Shown: positions 43,321 to 52,220, numbered from the stretch's first letter. The stretch: DNA of 64,000 nucleotides from Pseudomonas sp. BN411 (GCF_029871235.1 NZ_SSOM01000067.1:62001-126000); one strand, 5' to 3'. Translations and numbers: made by a program. The notes: a model not told the origin generated them from the letters alone.

Positions 43321-44340
43321 ATGTTCGCCATGATGGAAACCGCCCGGCTGGAGGCGTTGCACCTCGCCAACGACCCCGCCACCGGACTCAAGGCCATCAT
43401 CGCCATCCATAACACCCGCCTCGGCCCAGCCCTGGGCGGGTGCCGTTATCTCGCCTACCCCGATGATGAAAGCGCCATCCGCGACGCCATCCGCCTCGCC
43501 CAGGGCATGAGCTACAAGGCTGCCCTGGCCGGCCTCGACCAAGGGGGCGGCAAGGCGGTGATCATCCGCCCGGCCCATGTGAATGATCGCGCCTCCCTGT
43601 TCGAAGCCTTCGGCCGCATGATCGAGTCCCTCAATGGCCGCTACATCACCGCGGTGGACAGCGGCACCTCCAGCGCCGACATGGACTGCATCGCCCAGCA
43701 GACCGGCCACGTCACCAGCACCACGGCGGCTGGCGATCCTTCGCCGCACACCGCCCTCGGCGTCTTCGCCGGCATCCGTGCCACCGCCCATGCGCGGCTT
43801 GGCAGCGATGACCTCGAAGGCTTGCGCGTCGCCGTGCAAGGCCTCGGCCACGTGGGCTACGCCCTGGCCGAACAGCTCCATGCGGTTGGCGCCGAGCTGC
43901 TGGTAAGCGACCTGGACACCGGCCGCGTGCAGTTGGCCATCGAGCAATTGGGCGCCCAGCCGGTGGCTGCCGATGCCTTCCTCACCACGCCGTGCGACAT
44001 CCTCGCGCCTTGCGGCCTGGGCGGTGTACTCAACGCCCAGACGGTGGGCCAGTTGCGCTGCGCGGCCGTGGCCGGCGCGGCTAACAACCAGCTCGCCAGC
44101 CCCGAGATCGCCGACGAGATGGAAGCACGCGGCATCCTTTATGCGCCGGACTACGTGATCAATTCCGGCGGGCTCATCTACGTCGCCCTCAAGCACAAGG
44201 GCGAGACGCTGCCGGCGATCACCGCGCACCTGTCGCGGATCCACCAGCGGCTCACCGAGATCTACGCGCACGCCCAGGCCGACAAGCGATCCCCCGCGCG
44301 GGTCGCCGACGCCCTGGCCGAGCGCCTGCTGTTCGGCTGA
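43321..44340 (+). CDS. ldh: Leucine dehydrogenase (Glu/Leu/Phe/Val dehydrogenase family)
   Basis: The 339-residue NAD enzyme deaminates branched-chain amino acids to 2-oxoacids. It has the Gly-rich substrate loop RLGPALGGCRYLAYPDDESA, catalytic Lys in AALAGLDQGGGKAVIIRPAH, TSSADMDCIAQQTGHVTST, the Rossmann motif VAVQGLGHVGYALAEQL and GAANNQLASPE. Start ATG 43321 follows GGGAG. It precedes a 2-oxoacid dehydrogenase operon by 92 bp, the order I recall from P. aeruginosa, so the two should act in series. Confidence 0.93.
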   Translation: MFAMMETARLEALHLANDPATGLKAIIAIHNTRLGPALGGCRYLAYPDDESAIRDAIRLAQGMSYKAALAGLDQGGGKAVIIRPAHVNDRASLFEAFGRMIESLNGRYITAVDSGTSSADMDCIAQQTGHVTSTTAAGDPSPHTALGVFAGIRATAHARLGSDDLEGLRVAVQGLGHVGYALAEQLHAVGAELLVSDLDTGRVQLAIEQLGAQPVAADAFLTTPCDILAPCGLGGVLNAQTVGQLRCAAVAGAANNQLASPEIADEMEARGILYAPDYVINSGGLIYVALKHKGETLPAITAHLSRIHQRLTEIYAHAQADKRSPARVADALAERLLFG

Positions 44341-44432
44341 ACGGCCGCCAACCAGCGGCCCGGCCCGTTAGCTCCCGGAGCCACAAGCCCCGGGCACTGC
44401 ACAGGCACTCAAAAGGTGTAAGGAGCGAAGCC

Positions 44433-45527
44433 ATGTCCAATCGGATCGATTTGCCCTATACGCGCTTCCTCGACCCCGAGGGACGGCTGGTCGGCGAACT
44501 GCCAGCCTGGGCCGACGATTTCAACCTGCTCACCGACCTCTATCGCCGCATGGTGCTGACCCGCCTCTTCGACCAGAAGGCGGTCGCCCTGCAACGCACC
44601 GGCCGCATCGGCACCTACGCCCCGACCCTGGGCCAGGAAGCCATAGGCGTCGCCATCGGCAGCCTGATGCGCGGTGAGGACGTGCTGGTGCCCTATTACC
44701 GCGACACCGCTGTGCAGCTGATGCGCGGCGTGCGCATGGAGGAAATCCTGCTCTACTGGGGCGGCGACGAACGCGGCAGCGACTTCCAGGACCCACGCTC
44801 GAAAGAGGATTTCCCCATCTGCGTGCCCATCGCCACCCAGGCCCTGCATGCCTGTGGTGTCGCCACGGCGATCAAGATCCGTGGGCAGCATCGCGCGGTG
44901 GTCACCACCTGCGGCGACGGCGCCACCAGCAAGGGCGACTTCCTTGAAGCCCTCAACGTGGCCGGGGCCTGGCAGCTGCCGGTGGTTTTCGTGGTGAACA
45001 ACAACCAGTGGGCCATCTCGGTGCCCCGGCGCATCCAGAGCGGCGCACCCACCCTCGCGCAGAAGGCCACTGGCGCTGGCTTCCACGGCGAACAAGTGGA
45101 CGGCAACGACGTGCTGGCCGTCTATGACCGCGTGCAATGGGCACTGGACCGCGCCCGCCACGGCAAGGGACCGATCCTGCTGGAATGCCTCAGTTACCGC
45201 CTGGGCGATCACACCACCGCCGACGACGCCACCCGTTACCGCAGCGCCGAGGAGGTCAAGGCGGCCTGGCAGGAAGAACCCATTAAGCGCATGCAGGCCT
45301 TCCTCGCTGCCAACCGGGTCTGGGACGAAGGGCGTGAGCAGGCGCTGATCGCCGACTGCCAACGGCAGGTCCAGAGGGCTGTGGATAATTTCGAATCCGC
45401 CGGAATCCAGCCGGTGGAGGCGGTGCTCGACCACGTTTACTCGCGCTGGCCGGCCGCTCTCGGCGAGCAGCGCGAAATGCTTCTGGAGCGAGTTGCCCGG
45501 CGTGAGCAAGGAGGTAGCCATGACTAA
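44433..45527 (+). CDS. 2-Oxoacid dehydrogenase E1 component, alpha subunit
   Basis: This is a 364-residue thiamine-diphosphate subunit. It has YYRDTAVQLMRGVRMEEIL, then the ThDP/Mg motif GDGATSKGDFLEALNVAGAW ending in VVNNNQWAISVP (GDG..NN), and the phosphorylation-loop region SYRLGDHTTADDATRY. Annotation programs would call it pyruvate dehydrogenase E1 alpha; neighbours suggest branched-chain 2-oxoacids instead or as well. AAGGAG lies just before the ATG. It overlaps E1 beta by eight bases. Confidence 0.93.
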   Translation: MSNRIDLPYTRFLDPEGRLVGELPAWADDFNLLTDLYRRMVLTRLFDQKAVALQRTGRIGTYAPTLGQEAIGVAIGSLMRGEDVLVPYYRDTAVQLMRGVRMEEILLYWGGDERGSDFQDPRSKEDFPICVPIATQALHACGVATAIKIRGQHRAVVTTCGDGATSKGDFLEALNVAGAWQLPVVFVVNNNQWAISVPRRIQSGAPTLAQKATGAGFHGEQVDGNDVLAVYDRVQWALDRARHGKGPILLECLSYRLGDHTTADDATRYRSAEEVKAAWQEEPIKRMQAFLAANRVWDEGREQALIADCQRQVQRAVDNFESAGIQPVEAVLDHVYSRWPAALGEQREMLLERVARREQGGSHD

Positions 45528-46521
45528 CCTCAACACCAGCCTCGAAAAACGCGCCCTGCTGGAAGCCGTCAACCTGGCCCTGCACCGCGCCATGCAGGAA
45601 GACGAAAACGTCGTGGTCCTGGGGGAAGACGTGGGCGTCAACGGCGGCGTGTTTCGCGCCACCCTCGGCCTGCGCGACCGCTTCGGCTTCAAGCGGGTGA
45701 TCGACACGCCGCTGGCGGAAACCATGATCGGCGGCCTCGCCGTGGGCATGGCCGCCCAGGGCCTGAAGCCGGTGATGGAAATCCAGTTCCTCGGTTTCAT
45801 CTATGCCGCCATGGAGCACCTGGTGTCCCATGCCAGCCGCATTCGCTGCCGTACCCGTGGCCGGCTCACCTGCCCGATGGTGCTTCGCAGCCCCATGGGC
45901 GCCGGCATCCGTGCACCGGAGCACCACAGCGAAAGCACCGAAGCGCTGTTCGCCCACATCCCTGGCCTGCGGGTGGTGATCCCGTCCTCGCCGGCACGGG
46001 CCTATGGCTTGTTGCTGGCAGCCATCGACGACCCGGACCCGGTGATCTTCCTCGAACCCACCCGGCTTTACCGGATGAACCCGCAACCCATCATCGACGA
46101 CGGCAGGCGCCTGCCGCTGGACAGCTGCTTCACCCTGCGCGAGGGCTCGGACATCACCCTCGTCAGTTGGGGCGCCAGCGTCCACGAAACCCTGCAGGCG
46201 GCTGCGAAGCTGGAAGAGCAGGGCGTCTCCGCCGAAGTGATAGACGTGGCCAGCATCAAACCGTTGGACCTGGACACCCTGGAGGCGTCGGTGCGCAAGA
46301 CCGGCCGCTGCGTGATCGTCCACGAGGCGCCGCGCAGTTGCGGGGTCGGCGCGGAAATCGCGGCCAGCCTCTACGAACGCGCGCTGCTCGACCTGCAGGC
46401 GCCGATCCAGCGGGTCACCGCGCCGGATATTCCACCGCCGCTGTATCGCCTGGAGCAGCTCTACATCCCCAGCCCGGAAGACATTCTTGCGGCCTGTGAC
46501 CTGGTGCTGAACTACGCCTGA
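45520..46521 (+). CDS. 2-Oxoacid dehydrogenase E1 component, beta subunit
   Basis: The 333-residue subunit has VVVLGEDVGVNGGVFRATLG, TPLAETMIGGLAVGMAAQGL, the invariant MEIQFLGF-x-Y block (PVMEIQFLGFIYAAMEHLVS), RSPMGAGIRAPEHHSESTEA and IVHEAPRSCGVGAEIAASL. These are the E1 beta landmarks that complete the active site with E1 alpha. The ATG at 45520 lies inside the end of the alpha gene after AAGGAGG, so the two are translationally coupled. E2 follows after 15 bp. Confidence 0.94.
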   Translation: MTNLNTSLEKRALLEAVNLALHRAMQEDENVVVLGEDVGVNGGVFRATLGLRDRFGFKRVIDTPLAETMIGGLAVGMAAQGLKPVMEIQFLGFIYAAMEHLVSHASRIRCRTRGRLTCPMVLRSPMGAGIRAPEHHSESTEALFAHIPGLRVVIPSSPARAYGLLLAAIDDPDPVIFLEPTRLYRMNPQPIIDDGRRLPLDSCFTLREGSDITLVSWGASVHETLQAAAKLEEQGVSAEVIDVASIKPLDLDTLEASVRKTGRCVIVHEAPRSCGVGAEIAASLYERALLDLQAPIQRVTAPDIPPPLYRLEQLYIPSPEDILAACDLVLNYA

Positions 46522-46536
46522 GACGAGGAGCGCACG

Positions 46537-47643
46537 ATGAAATACTTCAAACTGCCCGACCTGGGCGAAGGTCTGCAGGAAGCCGAGATCGTCCAGTGGC
46601 ACGTGAAGGTGGGGGACAGCGTCAAGGCCGACCAACTGCTCGTCTCGGTGGAAACCGCCAAGGCGCTTGTGGATATCCCGGCACCCCATGACGGCGTGGT
46701 GGCCAGGACCTTCGGCAAGGAGGGCGACATTCTCCACGTCGGCGAACCGCTGCTGGGTTACGAGGGCGAGGATGCCGACGCCGGCACCGTGGTCGGCCGC
46801 CTGGAGGGCGGGGGCAATGCCCAGGCCGACAGTTTCTTCGTCGGCGCCGCGCCATCTACCCGCGAACACCTGGCGCCACGCGCCACCCCAGCGGTACGCC
46901 AGCTCGCCCGCCAACTGGGCGTTGAGCTTGCCGCCCTGGCCGGCTCCGGCCCCGACGGCCTGGTGACGCGCACGGACGTGGAACAGGCCGCCCAAAGCGC
47001 CCGCGACAGCTTCGGCGGCGAGCGTCTGCGGGGCGTGCGCCGCAGCATGGCGATCAACATGGCGCGCTCCCATGCCGAGGTGGTGCCGGTGACCATCTTC
47101 GGCGACGCCGACCTGCACCGCTGGCCGGAAGCCCGCGACCCGCTGATCCGCCTGGGCAAGGCCATCGCCGCCGCCTGCGAGGTGGAACCCATCCTCAACA
47201 GCTGGTTCGACGGCCGCGCCTTGTCCATCCGCCAGCACGACAAGCTCGACCTCGGCATTGCCGTCGACACGCAGGATGGACTCTTCGTGCCAGTGCTGCG
47301 CAACGTCGGTGGGCGTAGCGCCGAGGACCTGAAGGAAGGTATGGCGCGGCTGCGGGCCGACGTGAAGGCGCGCTCGATCCCGCCGCAGGAAATGATGGGC
47401 GCGACCATCACCCTGTCCAACTTCGGCACCTTGTTCGGCCGCTACGCCAACCCTGTGGTGGTCCCGCCCCAGGTGGCGATCATCGGCGCCGGGGGCATCC
47501 GCGATGAGGTGGTGGCCTGGCAGGGCAAGGTGGAAATCCACCCGGTGCTGCCGCTGTCGCTGACCTTCGACCACCGCGCAGTGACCGGGGGCGAAGCGGC
47601 GCGGTTCCTGAAAGCGCTGGTGCAGGCGCTGGAGCAGCCGTAG
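46537..47643 (+). CDS. Dihydrolipoamide acyltransferase E2 component with one lipoyl domain and an altered active-site motif
   Basis: This 368-residue core subunit has a single lipoyl domain (residues 1-75, lipoyl Lys in SVETAKALVDIP), a peripheral-subunit-binding domain (ATPAVRQLARQLGVELAALA) and a catalytic domain. It is shorter than multi-lipoyl PDH E2s. The usual HRxxDG reads HRAVTGG: His346 is kept, but Thr350 replaces the Asp. NFGTLFGRYANPVVVPPQVA is normal. No E3 gene follows, so lipoamide dehydrogenase must come from elsewhere. The stop is directly followed by repeat DNA. Confidence 0.93.
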   Translation: MKYFKLPDLGEGLQEAEIVQWHVKVGDSVKADQLLVSVETAKALVDIPAPHDGVVARTFGKEGDILHVGEPLLGYEGEDADAGTVVGRLEGGGNAQADSFFVGAAPSTREHLAPRATPAVRQLARQLGVELAALAGSGPDGLVTRTDVEQAAQSARDSFGGERLRGVRRSMAINMARSHAEVVPVTIFGDADLHRWPEARDPLIRLGKAIAAACEVEPILNSWFDGRALSIRQHDKLDLGIAVDTQDGLFVPVLRNVGGRSAEDLKEGMARLRADVKARSIPPQEMMGATITLSNFGTLFGRYANPVVVPPQVAIIGAGGIRDEVVAWQGKVEIHPVLPLSLTFDHRAVTGGEAARFLKALVQALEQP

Positions 47644-47652
47644 GGCAGGGCT

Positions 47653-47690
47653 GCGCCCTGCTTGGCGAATGAATTCGCCCCCACAGGAAA
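47653..47690. repeat. Family A REP arm
   Basis: CTTGGCGAATGAATTCGCCC..ACAGGAAAAA matches the right arm of family A, 10 bases after the E2 stop. The 322-bp gap 47644-47965 holds this arm, the 113-bp element and no gene. Confidence 0.7.
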
Positions 47691-47720
47691 AAGCGCGGCC
47701 AATCTCCGGCACGGCCCGCC

Positions 47721-47833
47721 CCCTCTCCCTCTGGGGTGAAGAGGCACGTTTTCGGAAGCACTGCTTCCGGTGCCGATGAACGCCTGAGCGCGAAGCGATC
47801 AGGCTGGGGCGCAGAGCGGGGTTGGGGTGAGGG
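47721..47833. repeat. 113-bp hairpin element, copy 2 (inverted)
   Basis: This is the reverse complement of 20977-21089 with three base differences by eye. The inner hairpins CGGAAGCA..TGCTTCCG and GCCTGAGCGCGAAGCGATCAGGC are preserved. Confidence 0.8.
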
Positions 47834-47965
47834 CTGTGTCAGGTCCGCTCGGCGCCCACCCATTTCGCCAATGATCTCGCCCCCACAAGGCACCTCGGCA
47901 CACCGCTTGCCGAACCGGCAACCGGCAGCTATTGCTGTCTGCCTGGAACCGGCAGGAGGCCCCTG

Positions 47966-48643
47966 ATGATCGAATCACCCTGGCAGGGCGCACTATGGAT
48001 GGCCCGCGACTTCTGCCTGCTTGATGGCGTTGCCGGCAGCGCGCGTCCCCACGCTCACTACGCCCACCAGGCGCTGTTGGCCAAGACCGCGCCACTGCGC
48101 CTGACCCTGGAGGGTGAGCCATGCGGCGGGCGCTTCCTGCTGGTGGAATCGATGCGCGCCCACGCCATCGAGGACCCCAGCCAGGACGTGGTCGCCGTTT
48201 ATGCCGAACCCCTGGCCTTCAGCCCGGAGACCTTGCGCCAGTTGCTCGCGGATGCCCCGGCGGACCTTGATCCCTTGGCCGGCTTGCTGCTGGCCGCGCC
48301 CCGGCAACAGCTGGACTCGCGAATCGCCAACGCGCTGGCGGCGGTGGATGCCTTGCTGGAGGAAAAGGTCAGCGCGGCGGCGCTGGCGCAACGGGCCTGC
48401 CTGTCACTGAGCCAGTTGGAAAGATTGTTCAGCGACCAGGTGGGGCTCTCGGTGCGGCGCCTCGTGCTCTGGCGACGCCTGCGCCTGGCGCTGCGTCTGG
48501 CCCTCGAAGGCGAGACGCTGACCCGCGCAGCACTGGACGCCGGCTTCGCCGATGCCGCGCACTTCTCGCGCACCATGCGCGCCACCTTCGGCATCCGCGC
48601 CGACCGCAACCTGGCGCGGCTGAAGCTGCAACTCATCGGTTAG
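47966..48643 (+). CDS. AraC-type helix-turn-helix regulator
   Basis: The 225-residue protein has an unassigned N-terminal region (about 1-125, with HAHYAHQALLAK resembling a cupin-type arm) and a C-terminal AraC domain: VSAAALAQRACLSLSQLERL, then TLTRAALDAGFADAAHFSRT with MRATFGIRADRN. AGGAGG lies six bases before the ATG. It converges with the desaturase-family gene (4-bp stop overlap). Its target may be that gene or its own promoter; nothing fixes this. Confidence 0.86.
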   Translation: MIESPWQGALWMARDFCLLDGVAGSARPHAHYAHQALLAKTAPLRLTLEGEPCGGRFLLVESMRAHAIEDPSQDVVAVYAEPLAFSPETLRQLLADAPADLDPLAGLLLAAPRQQLDSRIANALAAVDALLEEKVSAAALAQRACLSLSQLERLFSDQVGLSVRRLVLWRRLRLALRLALEGETLTRAALDAGFADAAHFSRTMRATFGIRADRNLARLKLQLIG

Positions 48644-49521
48644 GCGCGGCGCAATCCGGCTGGTGATTCCGGGCTGGTTCCCTGGGGCTGGTGGCGGAAG
48701 GGTTCGGCCATCTGGGCCAGGTAGTCGCGGGGATAATCAGGGCGGCTGCCGATCCCCAGATCATCGACGCCCATGGGGTAATCGCTGTGGAAGGCGGTGC
48801 CCAGCAGGCGGTCCCAGAAGCTGAAGAACAGGGCGAAGTTCACGTCTCCGGCGCGGCCGTACTTCATGTGATGGAAACGGTGCACCGGCGCCCAGGCGAA
48901 CAGGTGCCGCAGCGGGCCGACACGCATGTCCACATTGCTGTGCTGCAAGAGCAGTTGCAGGGCGATGGCGAAGGCGAGCAGCGCTGCGGCTTGCACCGGC
49001 ATACCCATCATCAGCAAGGGCGCGGTGCCGGCCAGGGCTTCAACCGCCTGGTGCAGGGGGTGCTTCATCAGCCCGTTGAAACCGTACATGCGCTGCACGC
49101 TGTGGTGCACGGCGTGCAGGCGCCAGAGCGGTTCCAGGCGGTGGCTGAGGTAATGCATCAGCGTGACGCCGAGGTCGGCGACCAGGACGGCCAGCAGCAA
49201 CTGGAGCGGCAAAGGCCAGTGGTGGGGCCAAATGCCGGCATTCGGTATCCAGGCGGCTGCCAGCGGAATGGCCGCAATGCCGAGCAGATTGAGGGTTTCG
49301 TTGACCAGCGCATGCAGGCCGTCGCGCAGCCGGTCTCCTCGTGGCCGGTTCCACTGTGGTTCATAGGGCAGCCAGGCTTCGGCGAGGAAGCTCAGAACAA
49401 TGGCCAATACCAGCAGGGCTGCGAGCCAGTAGGGCGGATGATGGGCCGTGGTCCATAGCGCAAGGGCGAGGAAGCCGAACAGGAACAGCGGGGCGTAGAG
49501 CCAGGCGAAGAGTGGACGCAT
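48640..49521 (-). CDS. Sterol desaturase/fatty acid hydroxylase-family membrane protein
   Basis: The 293-residue integral membrane di-iron enzyme has the histidine clusters HYLSHRLEPLW (HX3H), HAVHHSVQRMYGFNG (HX2HH) and HRFHHMKYG (HX2HH), with four hydrophobic segments in the first half. Members hydroxylate or desaturate lipid chains; the substrate here is unknown. The ATG at 49521 follows GGAGACCTCCC. It converges with the AraC gene at 47966-48643, which may regulate it. Confidence 0.91.
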   Translation of the reverse strand: MRPLFAWLYAPLFLFGFLALALWTTAHHPPYWLAALLVLAIVLSFLAEAWLPYEPQWNRPRGDRLRDGLHALVNETLNLLGIAAIPLAAAWIPNAGIWPHHWPLPLQLLLAVLVADLGVTLMHYLSHRLEPLWRLHAVHHSVQRMYGFNGLMKHPLHQAVEALAGTAPLLMMGMPVQAAALLAFAIALQLLLQHSNVDMRVGPLRHLFAWAPVHRFHHMKYGRAGDVNFALFFSFWDRLLGTAFHSDYPMGVDDLGIGSRPDYPRDYLAQMAEPFRHQPQGTSPESPAGLRRA

Positions 49522-49610
49522 GGGAGGTCTCCTTGAAAAGGGACCTCCAGCGTGAGGGACAGTGCGCCACGCGGATTGAAGAAACCGCGCAAGGTGAGGC
49601 CGGCGTCGGT

Positions 49611-49868
49611 TTACTCGCCAGCCAGTTCCAGCTCGGACAAGGCGTCGGGCTGGTTCTTGAACGCGCGGGCGAAGGTATCGCGATGCTTGGCCATGAAGAT
49701 GCCGATGTCTTCCACCTGCTGCTCGCTCAGGGACGGCACCGCCTTTTGCAGGACCTCGGCCAGGGACTCGGCCAGTTCGAGCATCTTGTCGTAACGGTCG
49801 GCTTCGGCCTTATCCATGAACAGGCGCTCCGGATCGCGGCTGCTGCGGTACACCACTTCGACGGCCAT
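49611..49868 (-). CDS. yebG: YebG-family SOS-response protein
   Basis: The 85-residue acidic protein matches YebG: MAVEVVYRSSRDPERLFMDK at the start (the MAVEVxY opening), EADRYDKMLELAESLAEVL with the KEADAYDKML-like core, and a C-terminal helix region. YebG is a DNA-damage-induced protein of unknown biochemical role in E. coli. A CTG-N10-CAG LexA box lies 34 bases upstream (49902-49917), which supports both the family call and the start codon. Confidence 0.9.
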   Translation of the reverse strand: MAVEVVYRSSRDPERLFMDKAEADRYDKMLELAESLAEVLQKAVPSLSEQQVEDIGIFMAKHRDTFARAFKNQPDALSELELAGE

Positions 49869-49901
49869 TCATCACCCCTCACCTTCATCGGTTGGAAAAT
49901 A

Positions 49902-49917
49902 CTGGATGTGCGTACAG
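49902..49917 (-). promoter_or_regulatory. LexA (SOS) box upstream of yebG
   Basis: CTGGATGTGCGTACAG on the plus strand keeps CTG-N10-CAG with the right 16-bp length. It sits just upstream of yebG, a known SOS gene in E. coli. Confidence 0.75.
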
Positions 49918-49976
49918 TATTCGGAATGATGGCAAATGGAAATAGCCCGTAGGAAATTTCCATTCGCCGGCCTGTT

Positions 49977-50972
49977 TCAGCGATCGCTGCGAATCGGGCC
50001 GAATTCCGCTGGAACCCAAGCATAGCCCTTGCCTTCGCCTTCGCTACGGACGTGGCCGAGGCCTGGGAAGGGCAGGTGCGCGCCGGCTACCCAGAGCTTG
50101 TCCTTCGCGGCAGCGGCGAATACCTGCTTGCGGCTGGCGATGGCCTTGGCGTTATCCACATCGAACTCGATGGCGATGTCCGGGTTGGCGAACTGGGTGG
50201 CGTAGCTGTGCACCACGTCGCCCCAGACCAGCAGTTCCTGGCCGTTGGAGCTGAACAGGTAGCCGGTGTGGCCGGGGGTATGGCCGGGCGAGGGTGCGAC
50301 GCTGACGCCCTCCACCAGGGCATCACCTGCGCTGTAGGTCTTCAGCTTGCCGGCTGCCTTGTAGGGCGCCACGGCCTTCTGCGCCATCTCGAAGAAGGCT
50401 TTCGAGTCTGCCGGAGCCTTGGCCGCTACCTCGGGGTTCAACCAGAAGCCGGCTTCATCCCGGGTGACGAACACCGTGGCGTTGGCGAAGGCCGGTTTAC
50501 CCTCGGCGTCCAGCAGGCCGCAGGCGTGGTCCGGGTGCAGGTGGGTGAGCAGCACGCTGTCCACTTGCTCCGGTTGGTAACCGGCGGCCTTGAGGTTGCC
50601 GAGGATGCCGCCGAGGGTGGGGCCGAAGCACTTCGACGAGCCGGTATCCACCAGCACCAACTGCTTGCCGGTGTTGACCAGATAGGCGTTGACCGCAGTC
50701 TGCACGCCCTTGCTGGACTCGATGAACATGCGTGCCAGCAGGCTCTGGATATCTTCCGCGCTGGCGCCCTTGAGCAGGTTGGTGCCGAGGTCCACGTAGC
50801 CGTCGTAGAGCGCGGTGACTTCCAGATCGCCCACGGCCATTCGGTAGAAGCCGGGAACCTGGGTCTGCTGCTTGGCCACCGGCGCGGCCTGGGCGGTGAT
50901 GGGCGCGGCGAACGGCAGGGCCAGGGCGAGGGCAGCGAAAAGGACGTGGCGAGGGTGAAGCGGGCGGCTCAT
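49977..50972 (-). CDS. Exported MBL-fold metallo-hydrolase
   Basis: This 331-residue metallo-beta-lactamase-fold enzyme has a signal peptide (MSRPLHPRHVLFAALALALP, cleavage likely near AQAA). The zinc motif is HLHPDHACGL (HxHxDH), with further ligands in PSPGHTPGHTGYLF and VWGDVVHSY. It belongs to the large periplasmic group that includes arylsulfatase-like and lactonase-like enzymes; the substrate is open. The gap to the next gene (50973-51181) shows no further gene. Confidence 0.9.
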   Translation of the reverse strand: MSRPLHPRHVLFAALALALPFAAPITAQAAPVAKQQTQVPGFYRMAVGDLEVTALYDGYVDLGTNLLKGASAEDIQSLLARMFIESSKGVQTAVNAYLVNTGKQLVLVDTGSSKCFGPTLGGILGNLKAAGYQPEQVDSVLLTHLHPDHACGLLDAEGKPAFANATVFVTRDEAGFWLNPEVAAKAPADSKAFFEMAQKAVAPYKAAGKLKTYSAGDALVEGVSVAPSPGHTPGHTGYLFSSNGQELLVWGDVVHSYATQFANPDIAIEFDVDNAKAIASRKQVFAAAAKDKLWVAGAHLPFPGLGHVRSEGEGKGYAWVPAEFGPIRSDR

Positions 50973-51181
50973 GACGAAGCTCCATTTCGGGATGAGCGGT
51001 GTTTATGCGGGGTGAGCGCCGGTGATGTCCAGTACGCAGTTTTTCCTGCGTGACGCACCTGGCGGTAAGGGCTGCGACAACCTGCCTCGTGGCGCAGGCG
51101 ATAGGGCGGCCCCCATCCTGCATAACCCCAATGTCACCTTTCCCCGTCACCATCGGGGCCGTCGTCGCAAGGAGCTGTATC

Positions 51182-51673
51182 GTGAAAATCAACTGGGCTG
51201 ATCGAACGCGCGAAAACGTGCATGGCCTGGCCGAGTCGCTGGGAAATCTCCTGGTGGAGAGCTTCCACTACCTGGCTTTGTTCGCCATCGGCGGGATCAC
51301 CGCCTGGGCTGCCGTGGTGGCTTTCCTGGGGATGGTGGACAAGGGGCACGCCACGGTCGATGACATCCTGCTGCTGTTCATCTACCTCGAACTGGGCGCC
51401 ATGGTCGGCATCTACTTCAAGACCAACCACATGCCGGTGCGCTTCCTGATCTACGTGGCGATCACCGCGCTGACCCGCCTGCTGATTTCCGATGTCTCGC
51501 ACCATCACCGCCCGGACCTGGGGGCGGTCTTCGTGTCCGGCGCCATCCTGCTGCTGGCGCTCGCCATCCTGGTGGTGCGTTATGCCTCCTCGCGCTTCCC
51601 TTCGGTACAGACCGATGCCCCGCCGCGTCGTCGCAACCTGGCGCGCCGGGTCGAGGTGGACGAGGAAGCCTGA
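51182..51673 (+). CDS. PsiE-family membrane protein
   Basis: This 163-residue protein has four TM helices (FHYLALFAIGGITAWAAVVA, DDILLLFIYLELGAMVGIYF, MPVRFLIYVAITALTRLLIS and AVFVSGAILLLALAILVVRY). It has the PsiE signature YLELGAMVGIYFKTNHMPVR and SDVSHH. PsiE is induced by phosphate starvation in E. coli; its role is unknown. I start it at the GTG 51182, which has AAGGAG seven bases upstream; the frame stays open further upstream without a good site. Confidence 0.88.
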   Translation: MKINWADRTRENVHGLAESLGNLLVESFHYLALFAIGGITAWAAVVAFLGMVDKGHATVDDILLLFIYLELGAMVGIYFKTNHMPVRFLIYVAITALTRLLISDVSHHHRPDLGAVFVSGAILLLALAILVVRYASSRFPSVQTDAPPRRRNLARRVEVDEEA

Positions 51674-51695
51674 CCCCGTGCACAGATAGCGTGCG

Positions 51696-52007
51696 TCAGA
51701 TGCGCGCTATCTGTGCAACGTTCACCTGCCCGGTGCGCACCGGCGCCACATGACCGCCGGTCATGCTGGTGAGCAACTCCCCCACCTTGTTCCCGCTCTC
51801 GATGGCGATCCCCAGGCGAACGCTTTCAATCACCCGCTTCAACCGGACCGGATCATTGCGCTGGGCCGCGCTGATCATGCGCCGTGCTACCACGCCCTGT
51901 TCGTTGGTAAGGGTCAGCAGGATGCTGCCGTCCGGGCTGACGAGGCTGAGGTTGACCCGGAATTCGGCCTGGAACGCGTCGGTGAGAATCTGGAAGGGGT
52001 TGTACAT
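51696..52007 (-). CDS. DUF3509-family protein
   Basis: The 103-residue protein has the family core VNLSLVSPDGSILLTLTNEQ followed by VVARRMISAAQRNDPVRL and a variable C-terminal third. DUF3509 proteins are small cytosolic Pseudomonas proteins of unknown role. It converges with the PsiE gene (23-bp gap). A 260-bp gap to the PepSY module start holds its promoter and the sites below. Confidence 0.82.
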   Translation of the reverse strand: MYNPFQILTDAFQAEFRVNLSLVSPDGSILLTLTNEQGVVARRMISAAQRNDPVRLKRVIESVRLGIAIESGNKVGELLTSMTGGHVAPVRTGQVNVAQIARI

Positions 52008-52182
52008 GGCCTGTCACCTGGTTGGTCGAGCGATGAGTCGATGGACGCCCGGACAACTGCAAAGTTCGAACCGCCAGGACCGGTGGTAGGGGCGTGTTCC
52101 GACCAGGTGTCGCGGATAGCCGGATCGGGGTCGTTCCCTGCGGGGTGATAGAAATTGTCTGTTGCAATTCAAGGGCGAATGT

Positions 52183-52203
52183 AAATAATTCTCAAGATTA
52201 TTT
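52183..52203. promoter_or_regulatory. Candidate Fur box before the PepSY iron module
   Basis: AAATAAT-TCTCAAG-ATTATTT is a perfect 7-bp inverted repeat around TCTCA, similar to the Fur pattern AATnATTCTCATT. It lies in an AT-rich dip 65 bp before the first gene of the module. Confidence 0.5.
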
Positions 52204-52220
52204 CTGAGAGTTCCTTTCTC

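Noticed and set aside
45283..47712. An 809-codon open frame on the minus strand
   Set aside because: It is antisense to the E1 beta and E2 genes, with His/Gln/Gly-rich text typical of a shadow frame and no domain.
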